From positions 1 to 64,000 of the forward strand of contig CAVSWT010000025.1 in the NCBI GenBank assembly GCA_963731745.1: a DNA stretch of 64,000 nucleotides, written 5' to 3'. The notes beneath the pieces were generated by a model. That model ran no database searches. It saw only the letters and a program-made list of their open reading frames with translations, and was not told the origin of the DNA. This document shows, piece after piece, positions 49,256-59,144 of this stretch. This DNA is from CAVSWT01 sp963731745. GTDB lineage: Bacteria > Bacteroidota > Ignavibacteria > Ignavibacteriales > Ignavibacteriaceae. Position numbers and translations under genes: made by a program. Every line of letters begins with the position of its first letter. Positions within the stretch are counted from its first letter, which is position 1.

Positions 49256-50185
49256 ATGATCATAGGACAAGGAGAATTTAAATATAATTGGATTGAAGAT
49301 TGGGTTAAAATTCCGGAAACCAAATCAGGTAAAGAGAATGGAAGAACTCACGGAGTTGTGGTATCCAATAATGGAAATATTTTAATATTCAATCAGGCTG
49401 ATCCCGCAATTCTTGAAGTGACTAAAGATGGTGAAGTTAAAAATACCTGGGGTAAACGATTTGGCGGCGCACATGGTATGACACTTATATCAAATAATGA
49501 CAAAGAATATTTATGGCTTACAGATGAATTTTCTGCCGAAGTGGTTAAGACTTCGCTAAATGGTGAAGCAATATTAAATATTCAGAAACCTAATATAGAT
49601 TTTTATAATGGAAGTAATTATTCTCCAACCTGGGTTGCCGAATTTGAGATTGATAACGGAGGAAATGGTGATATCTGGGTTGCTGATGGCTACGGCTCAA
49701 GCCTGGTGCACAATTATAACAAAAGCGGAAAATACAATTATACTTTAACTGGAGAAGAAGGTGCCGGAAAATTTAATTGTCCGCATTCTTTATTTATTGA
49801 TTATAGAAAATCTGATCCGGAATTATATATAGCAGATAGAGGAAACAAAAGATTTCAAGTATATGATCTTGAAGGAAAATTTAAACGGAGTTTCGGCGAA
49901 GACATTTTAGGATGCCCCTGCGCAGGAATTGTAAAAAATAATTTGCTTTATATTCCCGAACTTTGCGCCCGCTTAGCAATTCTTGATGAAGACGATAAGT
50001 TAATAACTTATCTTGGCCAAAATGAAGAAACATGTAATATTCCCACCTGGCCGAATCATCCAAATGATTTAATCAAAGAAGGAAAATTTAATAGTCCACA
50101 TGACTTAGCAGTTGACGAAGAAGGAAACATATTTGTTGTTGAATGGATAATCGGCGGCAGAATTACAAAGTTAGAAAAAGTGTAA
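49256..50185 (+). CDS. NHL/6-bladed beta-propeller protein
   Basis: A 309-residue intact protein made of repeats with the NHL-type pattern: GRTHGVVVSNNGNILIFN, FNCPHSLFIDYRKSDPELYIADRGNKRFQVYDLEGKF and FNSPHDLAVDEEGNIFVVEW. Such propellers often act as lactonases or ligand-binding scaffolds. No signal peptide is visible, so it is probably cytoplasmic. It lies 17 bases after the ATPase, at the end of the sugar-uptake operon. The substrate is unknown; a sugar lactone would fit the context. Confidence 0.8.
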   Translation: MIIGQGEFKYNWIEDWVKIPETKSGKENGRTHGVVVSNNGNILIFNQADPAILEVTKDGEVKNTWGKRFGGAHGMTLISNNDKEYLWLTDEFSAEVVKTSLNGEAILNIQKPNIDFYNGSNYSPTWVAEFEIDNGGNGDIWVADGYGSSLVHNYNKSGKYNYTLTGEEGAGKFNCPHSLFIDYRKSDPELYIADRGNKRFQVYDLEGKFKRSFGEDILGCPCAGIVKNNLLYIPELCARLAILDEDDKLITYLGQNEETCNIPTWPNHPNDLIKEGKFNSPHDLAVDEEGNIFVVEWIIGGRITKLEKV

Positions 50186-50369
50186 TTCAAATTTTATAAA
50201 TCAAAACTATAATCCTATTTTTTTGACATTTGACATTTTATTTTGACACTTTAACATATCAATAAAGCACAAAAAAATATCACCTATTAACAAGAATTCT
50301 TAATCGCAAAGTTTTATTTTTATTCCTAATTCCACTTATAAAAATTAATTTACATTTTTAGGAGATACT
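50186..50369 (+). promoter_or_regulatory. Intergenic region with three TTGACA-like repeats
   Basis: This 184-base spacer before the dioxygenase-like gene contains TTTTGACATTTGACATTTTATTTTGACACTTTAAC near 50219-50255, in which TGACA occurs three times within about 35 bases. It may be a promoter or repeated regulator site, but the consensus for this group is uncertain. A clear ribosome site (AGGAGA) precedes the ATG at 50370. Confidence 0.3.
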
Positions 50370-51130
50370 ATGAGTAACCCAAATGGCATTAATATAACTG
50401 AGGAGCATAAAAAAGATTACCGGGAAAAAGGTTTTTTTATTCTTGAAAAAGTCATACCTGAAGAAGAATTAAAAATGATTCGAAAAGAATGTTCTGAGCT
50501 GATTGATGAACAAAATAAAGAAATGGATAAACTGGGAGTAGATGTAATTAATTTAAGCCGCAGAAATAGCCGCTATTTTGTGTTTCTTGCTTATAAAGAT
50601 AGACCGCAGCTTGGAAGTTTTATCTTTAGTGATCGGATGGCTGAAATATGCAAAGCAACGATTGGCGATAACGCTTATCTTTTCTGGGAACAATTTGTTG
50701 TGAAAGGGACAGACAAAAAAGGGGCTGAATTCACATGGCATCAAGACTCTGGCTATGTAGACAATGAACATAAATATTACGTTAATGCATGGGTTCCGCT
50801 GGATGATGTTAATGAAGAAAATGGAACGGTTTATCTTCTGCCATACGAATTAGCTGGAACGAAAGATAAAATTGATACATAAACCGGTTCTTAACAGTAA
50901 CGATAGAGAGGGATACTTCGGACCTGAAAAAGGAATTCCGGCAAATTGTCCTGCAGGCTCTATTGTTGTTTTTTCAAGTACATGCTTTCATCGCTCAGGC
51001 TCTAATAATACTGATAAAATGCGGCGAGCATATGCAATTCAATTTTCTCCGGAAATTATTTATGAAAAAGATGGTTCGTTAAAAGGACTTGGATGAGCAG
51101 TTTTTAAAAGACGGAAAACGTGTAAGGTAA
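50370..51130 (+). CDS. Phytanoyl-CoA dioxygenase (PhyH) family protein, frame broken
   Basis: Fe(II)/2-oxoglutarate-dependent oxygenase of about 252 residues. The facial triad start is FTWHQDSGYVD (HxD near residue 129), followed by the double-stranded beta-helix stretch VNAWVPLDDVNEENGTVYLLP, and a later His (CFHRSGSNNTDKMRRAYAIQF) with the 2-oxoglutarate Arg. Fragments are 50370-50882 and 50872-51096, with a final 12 residues (DEQFLKDGKRVR) in a third frame to the stop at 51128, so frame changes lie near 50880 and 51090. It needs oxygen, which contrasts with the glycyl radical enzyme next door. Confidence 0.85.
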
Positions 51131-51155
51131 TTTTTAGTTCTCCTTATAATGTTAT

Positions 51156-51204
51156 AAAAACCGGATTTGGAATTTCTTTTTTAGAATTCTATTTCCGGTT
51201 TTTT
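51156..51204. terminator. Bidirectional terminator between PhyH and AraC genes
   Basis: AAAAACCGGA at 51156-51165 pairs with TCCGGTTTTT at 51194-51203, with a smaller inner pairing GAATT/AATTC. The A tract on one side and T tract on the other fit termination from both directions between two convergent genes. Confidence 0.8.
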
Positions 51205-51208
51205 AATT

Positions 51209-52069
51209 TTAAAAAGGTATCAATGATTTTTGATGTACTGCTCTGAATTCTTTCGGTGATAATTCAAAATTCTTTTTGAATAGATGATAAAAGTGGCTTA
51301 AGTTTTCAAATCCTGAATCAAGCGCGATTGATGTTATATCAGAATCAGAATTTACTAATAAATTAGCTGCATAATTTAATTTTAACTTGTTTATAAATTC
51401 AGTTGGAACTTCTTGATAATATTTTTTAAATGAACGGCTTAAATGTTCAGGACTTCTTTCAGATAGTTCATACATCCTGCTGATTCCCACTGTAAAATTT
51501 TCCTTCTTCTCCATTTCGCCTTTTAATTTTGAAAGCCAGGGCGGAACATCTTTCTTAGTCTCATCTATTTCCGCATTAAAATATTTTGAAAAAATTTCTG
51601 CAAGCAGCACACGTAACTCAGTTTTAATTTTTGATTTTCTTTTTCGTGAAATTGCATTTAATCTTTCGAACCGGGAAATAATTATTTCTCTTTCCAGCTT
51701 TGGTAAATTAAGCTTTGGCGGATGTTCGGCATTTAATAATCTTTCCGCTTTATAACCTTCTCCAAAATAATTAAACAACTGTTTAATTGTTTTTGCCGGG
51801 AAAGCAACATTTATTAATTCACAATTTTCGTTATTTATTTTTTCATAATGGTGCTTATCAGGCGGACGAATAAAAATTAAAGTTCCTTCATTTATTATTT
51901 CTTCTGTTCCGTTTATAATATGAATTGCTTTTCCTTTAGTGATTAGAAATATTTCAAAAAAGTCGTGAGTATGAAGAGCTGTTATTTCTTTTAATGATTT
52001 ATGATAAGCATAATGTATTTCTGTTTCGGGATCAATTAAATCTTTTGTTTTTAGAATCATCTCTTTCAT
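51209..52069 (-). CDS. AraC-family transcriptional regulator
   Basis: A 286-residue regulator. It begins with a cupin-type sensor (HTHDFFEIFLITKGKAIHIINGTE, about residues 33-57) and ends with two helix-turn-helix units: SEHLSRSFKKYYQEVPTEFINKLKL-like and ITSIALDSGFENLSHFYHLFKKNFELSPKEFR, typical of AraC/XylS proteins that bind sugars or related effectors. It is transcribed away from the glycyl radical enzyme gene, with about 117 bases between the starts, so it most likely controls that operon. The frame is intact. Confidence 0.93.
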   Translation of the reverse strand: MKEMILKTKDLIDPETEIHYAYHKSLKEITALHTHDFFEIFLITKGKAIHIINGTEEIINEGTLIFIRPPDKHHYEKINNENCELINVAFPAKTIKQLFNYFGEGYKAERLLNAEHPPKLNLPKLEREIIISRFERLNAISRKRKSKIKTELRVLLAEIFSKYFNAEIDETKKDVPPWLSKLKGEMEKKENFTVGISRMYELSERSPEHLSRSFKKYYQEVPTEFINKLKLNYAANLLVNSDSDITSIALDSGFENLSHFYHLFKKNFELSPKEFRAVHQKSLIPF

Positions 52070-52186
52070 TTTAAATACTATTTATTATCATAAATATCAA
52101 TAAAATACAATAAAAAGTCAGCATAAAACAAGAAGGAAATTTTTTATAGAAATATTTTAAGGATAGTAAAAAAGTAATTTAATAAA
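52070..52186. promoter_or_regulatory. Divergent regulatory region between AraC and glycyl radical enzyme
   Basis: This AT-rich 117-base gap separates the AraC gene and the enzyme operon. It holds TAT-rich runs such as ACTATTTATTATCATAAATATCAATAAAATACAATAAAA near 52078-52110, with imperfect direct repeats (ATAAA). It would be the natural AraC operator site; I see no clear palindrome. Confidence 0.4.
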
Positions 52187-54440
52187 ATGATTACATCAAA
52201 AATGAAAAAAAACAAATTTGGAACCGAGTTAAAGTTTACTGAAACTTATAAACAATATAAAAATGAACATCCGGCAATCAGAGAGGCAATGTGCTTGAAG
52301 GTTCAATACCCGGCATTCTTCACAGAAATTGAAGACGGAGATCTTTTTGCTGGCAGAATTAAAAATACGCTTGTCGGCGTTACTCCCGACGAATGGGGAT
52401 CAACCGCATTCGGATATTATTGTGTTAAAGATAAAATATTGGAAGAGTTAAAAAATTCTGAAATAAATGATGATACCAGAAAAAAAGTATTAGAGATGGT
52501 GGAATATTGGAATGTTGAAAGTACTTCTGCAAAACTCCGGGCCGCATATCCGGAAGAAATGGCAAACTATCTTCCATCGGATAATTGGATGAACGAGCCT
52601 GGAATTTCTTTCCCGCTGTATAGATTAACAGGCGGTAATGTAAATTGGGAAAAACTACTTAAGCTTGGAATTCCTGGTTTAAAAAGGGAAATAGAAGAAT
52701 ATAAAATAAAAGCAATCAAAGAAAATAAGGATGAAAAATTTTACGAAGGAATGCTAATAGCGTTAGATGTTTTAACTGACGTTTGTAATTTCTATTCAAA
52801 TCATGCTAAAGAATTAAGTGAAAAAATTTCTGATCAAGGACGTAAAAAGGAGTTGGAAGAAATTTCAAACATACTTGAACTATTAACTATTTCTGCTCCT
52901 AAAACTTTACGAGAGGCAATACAATTATTTTGGCTTTACAGTTACGTTGGTGACATAAGAAATTATGGAAGAATGGATGTTTATTTTGGAGATTTTTTAT
53001 CTAATGACATTGAGGGTGGAATATTAAACGAAGATGAAGCATTAATACTATTACAATCTTTATGGAAATTAATTGCCGCACGGAATACAAGGGTTCATAG
53101 CAGAATAATAATTGGGGGAAAAGGCAGAAGAAATGAAACTAATGCAGATAAATTTGCTATGCTTGCAATGGAAGCAAGTCGAACTGTTCATGAAGTTGAA
53201 CCGCAATTGTCATTAAGATTTTATGAAGGAATGAATCCGCAATTGATGGAAAAAGCTTTGGAAGTAATTGGAGAAGGTAGAACCTATCCAATCCTTTATA
53301 ATGATGATGTAAATCTAAAAGCCGTACAGTGTGCTTTTGGTTTTGATGAAAAAACCGCTAAGCAATATGTTCCATACGGTTGCGGCGAATATATAATTGA
53401 TCATCAAAGTTTTGGTACCCCTAGCGGAGTAATTAATCTTGCTTAAAGCTTTGGAAGTAACTTTAAACAATGGGATAGATCCTTTTAACGGAAGAATTAC
53501 CGGACTTAAACTCGGTGAATTTCAAACCTTTAAAACTTTTGACGAATTATTAAATGCTTATAAAAAACAAGTAGAATTTTTCGTAAGATTAATGGCTGAT
53601 CAAGAAGTTTTGGAATACAAAATAGCCGGTGAACATGCTCCGTTTCTTTATTTAAGTTTATTATATGACAGTTGTATTGAAAAAGGCAAAGGCGCTTTTG
53701 ATGGAGGAATTAATTATTTAGGTGGAACGCTTGAAACATATGGAAATACTAATGCAGCAGACAGCCTCACTGCTATAAAAGAATTGGTTTATGAAAAGAA
53801 ATTAATTTCTCAAGAAGAGTTGCTTGAAGCTTTAAATAAAAATTTTGCTGGGTATGAAAAAGTTAGACATAAATTATTAAATGCACCTAAATACGGCAAC
53901 GATAATGATGAGGCTGATGAAATGCTTATTAACATTCATGAGCATGTTTGTAACTTTGTGAAAAGTCAAATCAAAAGAGTTAATCTTCATTCTTACCTGG
54001 TTGTGGTCATAAATAATAGCGCAAATACCTTGATGGGACATTGGACTTCTGCTTCTGCCGATGGAAGGAAATCTGGAGAACCAATGGCTAATGGAAATAA
54101 TCCTTCAGGAGGAAATGATAAAAATGGCGCTACAGCATTTTTAAATTCAATATTAAAACCATCTCCATTCCTCCATGCCGGGGCAGTGCAGAACATGAAA
54201 TTCAGTAAAGATATGTTTAGTACAAAAAAAGAAATTTTAAATTCATTATTGGAAACTTATTTTGAAAATGGCGGAGCGCAGACAATGATAACTGTGGTTG
54301 ATAGAAATGAACTTGAAAAAGCAATGGAAGAGCCGGAAAAATACAGTCACATTTTTGTAAGAGTAGGCGGGTTCAGTGCTAGATTCGTAGAACTTTCACA
54401 CGATGTACAGCTTGAAATATTGAGCAGAACTTTGTATTAA
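52187..54440 (+). CDS. Glycyl radical enzyme of uncharacterised substrate, frame broken
   Basis: About 750 residues, PFL-like. The thiyl-radical Cys lies in YGCGEYIID near residue 400 and the C-terminal glycyl radical motif is VRVGGFSARF near residue 735. The active-site pattern is C-x-E, as in glycyl radical eliminases (dehydratases and lyases), rather than the Cys-Cys of pyruvate formate-lyase. Fragments 52187-53446 and 53439-54440 join with one extra G in AATCTTGCTTAAAG, which gives GVINLLKALEV. It lies beside its own activase and is divergent from an AraC regulator. The substrate is not known; a sugar-derived diol is a reasonable guess from context. Confidence 0.9.
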
Positions 54441-54513
54441 AAAATCAATTAACAATTAAGAATTAAAAATGAAGAATAAGCAATTATTAGTTATCTATTT
54501 TTCATGATAAATT

Positions 54514-55416
54514 ATGACGGGAATTATATTTGACATATTGAGATTTTCCATTCATGATGGGCCGGGAATACGAACAACAATATTTTTAAAAGGTTGTCCT
54601 CTTAAATGCGAATGGTGCCATAATCCCGAATCGCAATCATTTAAACCGCAGCTTTCATTTAATGCTGAAAAATGTTTAAACTGTTTTGAATGTGTAAATG
54701 CATGTCCAAACCATGTTCACAAAATAAAGGATGGGATTCATTTTGTAGATTGGAACCTTTGCAAATCACAAGGCGAATGTGTGAAAGTGTGTTCATCGAA
54801 TGCTTTAAAAATAATTGGTGAAAAAAAATCTATAATTGAAATAATAGAAGAAGTAAAAAAAGATATTCAATATTATAAAAAATCGGGCGGCGGAGTTACA
54901 ATTTCGGGAGGTGAACCTTTAGCACAATTTAAATTTACAAAAGAACTTTTAATTGCATTAAAACATGAAGGCATTCATACGTGCATTGATACTTGCGGCT
55001 TTGCGAAAGAAGAATACTACAAAGCTATCCTTCCATATACAGACCTTTTTTTATTTGATTATAAATTAACTGATAGTTCTAAGCATAAAAAATATACCAA
55101 TGTTGATAATGATTTAATTTTATCCAATCTAAATTTTCTTTATAAAAATAATGCAGAGATTATTTTGCGCTGTCCGATTATTCCCGGCATAAATGATAAC
55201 GAGAAACATTTCAATGGAATAAAAGAATTAATCAAAAAATATCCGAATTTAAAAGCAGTTGAATTAATGCCTTATCATAATTTGGGGAAAGACAAAGCTG
55301 CAAGGATTGGGATGGAATACAAGTTACTGAATTTGAAATCTATTGATGATTTTGAAATGCAAAAGCGGGTAAATTCGGTTAAGGTCAAAGGAATGAATGT
55401 TTACTTTGATAATTAG
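54514..55416 (+). CDS. Glycyl-radical-enzyme activating enzyme (radical SAM)
   Basis: A 300-residue intact activase. The radical SAM cluster motif is CxxxCxxC in FLKGCPLKCEWCHNPE at residues about 27-37, followed by two ferredoxin-type Cys clusters (CLNCFECVNACP and CKSQGECVKVCSSN), then GGGVTISGGEP for SAM binding. The extra clusters mark it as the GRE-activase type, not the short PFL activase. It installs the glycyl radical on the preceding enzyme. It starts 73 bases after it, suggesting the same operon. Confidence 0.94.
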   Translation: MTGIIFDILRFSIHDGPGIRTTIFLKGCPLKCEWCHNPESQSFKPQLSFNAEKCLNCFECVNACPNHVHKIKDGIHFVDWNLCKSQGECVKVCSSNALKIIGEKKSIIEIIEEVKKDIQYYKKSGGGVTISGGEPLAQFKFTKELLIALKHEGIHTCIDTCGFAKEEYYKAILPYTDLFLFDYKLTDSSKHKKYTNVDNDLILSNLNFLYKNNAEIILRCPIIPGINDNEKHFNGIKELIKKYPNLKAVELMPYHNLGKDKAARIGMEYKLLNLKSIDDFEMQKRVNSVKVKGMNVYFDN

Positions 55417-55907
55417 AAAAACGTCAAACTTATTTAAACCGGATTCAAGAAGAATACCATCCTTGAATATTAGATACAGATTTTTTTGAAATAAATAATT
55501 ACAAAATAATTAATGAATGAATACTTATCGTTAATCAGACCATCAATTAAGATATAAATAAATTTGTAAGACTGCCGGCTTAATCAATAAGAGAAGAACT
55601 GGCAAAGAAAAACTCTAAGTACAATAAGGGAAAATCTAAAAAATCTACAAGCCCTAATCAAAAAAATTAAGCAATTGTGCACTATCTCGTTTACTTAAAT
55701 TGACATACTCGTTTATCATACCAATATCTAACATCAGCCTTGAAAAATATAGGATGAAATTGCGTACTGCATTTAAAAGAACTAACCAATAAGTGACAAT
55801 TATACTTCTTTGATAAATTTATAATTTGATTATATAAAATGTATTTTTTGATTACATTATATTAGATTAAAGCCGATTATTAAATTTTGGATACAGGAGA
55901 TTACCTT
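55417..55907. other. 491-base intergenic region with no gene found
   Basis: The longest gap in the window. It is AT-rich, with many stops in all frames and no RNA-gene fold I could identify. Only the last part, CAGGAGATTACCTT before the ATG at 55908, is a recognisable ribosome site. A promoter for the esterase gene presumably lies here, but I see no convincing consensus. Confidence 0.6.
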
Positions 55908-58148
55908 ATGAAATCTTTTTATAATTCCCTCTCTAAAACACTTACAATTATACTGGTCATTATTTTCATACAGATTGGCGTAGCACAGACTCGTTATAAA
56001 GATAAAGTTTTTACTAATGTAACAGTTACAAATAACATTCAATTCGGCAGCAGTGTTAAAATTTCCGGTTCCAGCTCAAATTTATATTTGGATTTATATG
56101 AACCAACAAATGATACTTTATCATCAAGGCCGCTGGTTATTTGTATTCATGGTGGAAGCTTAACAACCGGCCTCAGAAGCGAAATGGCTTCATCCTGTAC
56201 TGACCTTGCAAAACGCGGGTTTGCTGCAGCTACAATAGATTACAGACTTGGAATCGAGTCACCTAAAGGGGTTACGACAATATTAGAGTCTCTTTTGCGT
56301 GGTGTTCAGGATACTAAAGCTGCTGTTCGTTTCTTTCGTTCAAAAGCTGCTGAATATGGAATAGATACTTCTCAAATATATCTCGAAGGTTCTTCGGCGG
56401 GTTCTATGATTGCGGTACATTATGCGTATTGGAATCAGGATGAAATTCCACCCGAAGTAAATCAGGCAAAGTGGGGAGACATTGAAGGAACAAGCGGAAA
56501 TCCGGGGTTTTCAACAGAAATTAAAGGCATAGTAAATTATTATGGGGCTATCGTGGATCCAGCATGGATTGATCCCGGAGAAGTACCGATTGCTAATTTT
56601 AATGGTTTGCTTGATGTGGTTGTCCCAGCCGACAGTGGTATATCTACCGACTTTGGAATAGAATTATTTGGCGGTGTTGCAATATCGAGAATTGCAACAC
56701 AACTAGGAATTTATAACCATGCATTATTCCCCCAAACCGGACATGGCGGTAATCCGGAACTTTTGCCTGCATTCAGTTCAAATTTTCTTTATTCATTAAT
56801 GGTACTTGCTTCTTCTACGCCTCAGGATTTTTCTTCCATGAAGCTCTCTGAAGATTCATTAAATATCTTTCGCTACGATAACTACACTTTCAATGCTGTT
56901 GCCATTGATAAATTTGGCAATACAATTATTTTACCTGCATCAATGATAGAATATTCATGCGATAGCAGGATTGGAACGATAAAATCATATGGAGTTTTCA
57001 CACCAGCAGACAAACCTGATAGCGGGTATGTTTACGCAAAGTTCAATAACACAACTGACTCATGCTTTGTTAAAACTTTTGATCTCAAATATTTTATTAT
57101 CAAACCAAGATTAGCAGTTACAGATACATTAAATTCTCTTAAAATAAGCATTGATACTTATGATGCTGATTCAGTAAAGCACGAACTTGCGATAACGAAG
57201 TTTAAATTAACCTCAACTAATCCTTCAGTAGGAACCATTGATTCATTGGGTAATTTTACTGGAAGGCAGAATGGTACTACAAATATAATTGCTGAATGCA
57301 GCGGTTACAGCGATACGTCTGTTGTTAAAGTTGAAAATGCAAGTGGCATTATCAGCTTCGATTCGCTTGACAGTTTAACCGGTTGGACCTTTACAGGCGA
57401 TAATCTGGATTCACTCACCGTAACTCTTGTAACGGATCAAAAGTCTGCCGGTAATGCGTCCTTCAAAATAGATTATAAATTCACTTACGATCCTCAAAAG
57501 CTTTATTATATGGTATATCTAAATAAAGACATAGCTGTTTATGGCATACCCGATTCAATATTTCTTGATGTAAAATCAGACGGTAGAAAACATAAACTAT
57601 ATTACCGTTTTTGGGATACTAATTCCGGAATCTTTAGAGCGTTTGGAAAGAAGTATCTCAACGATAGCTTAGCCTTTGATAATGTGTATGCACCTATGAC
57701 AGGGCTGACTCAATTATCTGGTAATTATGACTTAACTTATCCCTTAATGCTTAAACGAATCGAAATTGAACTTGCCGCAGTTAAAGTTCAGGGTGCAACA
57801 ACATCAGGAACAATTTATGTGGATAATCTAAGATTAAAATACCCTGGCGGTGTAACTAGTGTAAACGAAGAGCAACTCTCACCTCAATATTTTAGTCTCG
57901 AACAGAACTATCCGAATCCTTTCAATCCCTCCACCAATATTAGTTTCAATCTCGCCAAAAACGGAAAAGTAAATCTAAAGATTTATGATATACTTGGACG
58001 GGAGGTGGCTTTGTTGATTGATAAAGAACTCGATCCAGGTTTGCATTCTGTTTTATTTAATGCAAAAGCCCTGTCGAGCGGAGTATATTTTTATAGACTA
58101 CAAACGGATGAACACACAGCAGTTAAAAAAATGATATTGCTAAAATAA
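55908..58148 (+). CDS. T9SS-secreted modular carboxylesterase
   Basis: About 747 residues. The start is ATG 55908 with CAGGAGA upstream; the TTG at 55887 is unlikely. In order: signal peptide (TIILVIIFIQIGVAQ), an alpha/beta-hydrolase with the HGGS oxyanion motif (near residue 83), the nucleophile motif GSSAGS (about 164) and late His (HALFPQTGHGG), then an Ig-like/Big2-type region (NPSVGTIDSLGNFTG), a carbohydrate-binding jelly-roll (LTGWTFTGDNLDS to TIYVDNLRLKYPG) and a T9SS sorting domain (YPNPFNPSTNISF to KMILLK). It could be an acetyl- or feruloyl-esterase removing ester groups from xylan, consistent with the GH10-like array but not proven. Confidence 0.82.
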   Translation: MKSFYNSLSKTLTIILVIIFIQIGVAQTRYKDKVFTNVTVTNNIQFGSSVKISGSSSNLYLDLYEPTNDTLSSRPLVICIHGGSLTTGLRSEMASSCTDLAKRGFAAATIDYRLGIESPKGVTTILESLLRGVQDTKAAVRFFRSKAAEYGIDTSQIYLEGSSAGSMIAVHYAYWNQDEIPPEVNQAKWGDIEGTSGNPGFSTEIKGIVNYYGAIVDPAWIDPGEVPIANFNGLLDVVVPADSGISTDFGIELFGGVAISRIATQLGIYNHALFPQTGHGGNPELLPAFSSNFLYSLMVLASSTPQDFSSMKLSEDSLNIFRYDNYTFNAVAIDKFGNTIILPASMIEYSCDSRIGTIKSYGVFTPADKPDSGYVYAKFNNTTDSCFVKTFDLKYFIIKPRLAVTDTLNSLKISIDTYDADSVKHELAITKFKLTSTNPSVGTIDSLGNFTGRQNGTTNIIAECSGYSDTSVVKVENASGIISFDSLDSLTGWTFTGDNLDSLTVTLVTDQKSAGNASFKIDYKFTYDPQKLYYMVYLNKDIAVYGIPDSIFLDVKSDGRKHKLYYRFWDTNSGIFRAFGKKYLNDSLAFDNVYAPMTGLTQLSGNYDLTYPLMLKRIEIELAAVKVQGATTSGTIYVDNLRLKYPGGVTSVNEEQLSPQYFSLEQNYPNPFNPSTNISFNLAKNGKVNLKIYDILGREVALLIDKELDPGLHSVLFNAKALSSGVYFYRLQTDEHTAVKKMILLK

Positions 58149-58353
58149 TGAAATTTATTTTTCATTTAATTTCAAAATATTAGAAGCAGAATAGTTTCGT
58201 ATCAAGATGCTCTTCATACAAATTTGAAAAGTAGTAAAAGTATTTACTTTTTTTGATAACCAATTATAAAATTGAGTATGCGGATGAAAATATTTAATTT
58301 TTTCATTTTCCCAGTTCCATTTGCGGAGAGAATAATTAAACAGCAGGTCAAAA

Positions 58354-59142
58354 GTGTTTGAAGAAAAAAATTATTGGGCTGTCATTTTAGGGGGTTCAAG
58401 CGGTCTTGGATTTGCATCTGCAAAAAAATTGGCAAAACATGGGATGAATATTTGTATCATTCATCGAGACCTTAGATCCGATTTAGCAGAAGTCCAAAAA
58501 AGATTTGACGAAATTATTTCTCAAGGAGTTAATTTTATATCATATAATATGGATGCGGTAAATTCAGAAAAGCGAAAAGAAATAATAATAGGTATAAAAA
58601 AAGAAATAGGAGAGAAGGGAAGTGTCAGGCTTCTTTTACACAGTATTGCTAAAGGGAATTTAAAGCCGATGATTGATGATGAAATTCAGATTTTAAAAAA
58701 TGAAGATTTTAAATTAACAATTGAAGCTATGGCTATCAGCCTTTACGATTGGACGCAAGAATTATTTCAGAATAAATTATTTTCATCTGATGCAAGAATA
58801 ATAAGTTTTACAAGCGAAGGTTCTTCAAAGGCATGGAAAAATTATGGAGCTGTTTCTGCAGCAAAAGCGGCATTGGAAGCAATTACAAGAAATATAGCTC
58901 TGGAATTTGCTCCATTTGGAATAAGAGCTAATTGTATTCAAGCTGGTACAACGGATACAAAATCTTTCAGAATGATTCCGGGAAGTAAGCAGCTTGAAGA
59001 ATATTCTAAGATTAGAAATCCATTTAGCAGATTAACTACTCCGGAAGATATAGCAAATGCAGTTTATTTATTATGTATTGATGAAGCTTCATGGATAAAT
59101 GGAACGGTTATCCAGGTAAATGGAGGGGAGCATTTATCGTAG
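58354..59142 (+). CDS. SDR, probable enoyl-ACP reductase-like
   Basis: A 262-residue short-chain dehydrogenase starting at a GTG. It has the cofactor motif GGSSGLG near residue 13 and a Tyr-x6-Lys active site (YGAVSAAKA), the spacing used by FabI/FabL-type enoyl reductases, with a Ser before it (SFTSEGSS). It would reduce an enoyl-ACP or related thioester. It is the first gene of a four-gene operon (SDR, dehydratase, ketosynthase, ACP) with gaps of 2 bases, an 8-base overlap, and 22 bases. The substrate is not proven. Confidence 0.8.
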   Translation: MFEEKNYWAVILGGSSGLGFASAKKLAKHGMNICIIHRDLRSDLAEVQKRFDEIISQGVNFISYNMDAVNSEKRKEIIIGIKKEIGEKGSVRLLLHSIAKGNLKPMIDDEIQILKNEDFKLTIEAMAISLYDWTQELFQNKLFSSDARIISFTSEGSSKAWKNYGAVSAAKAALEAITRNIALEFAPFGIRANCIQAGTTDTKSFRMIPGSKQLEEYSKIRNPFSRLTTPEDIANAVYLLCIDEASWINGTVIQVNGGEHLS

Positions 59143-59144
59143 TT

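Noticed and set aside
58142..58175. Terminator after the esterase gene
   Set aside because: ATGAAA/TTTCAT can pair but only over six AT-rich bases, too weak to call.
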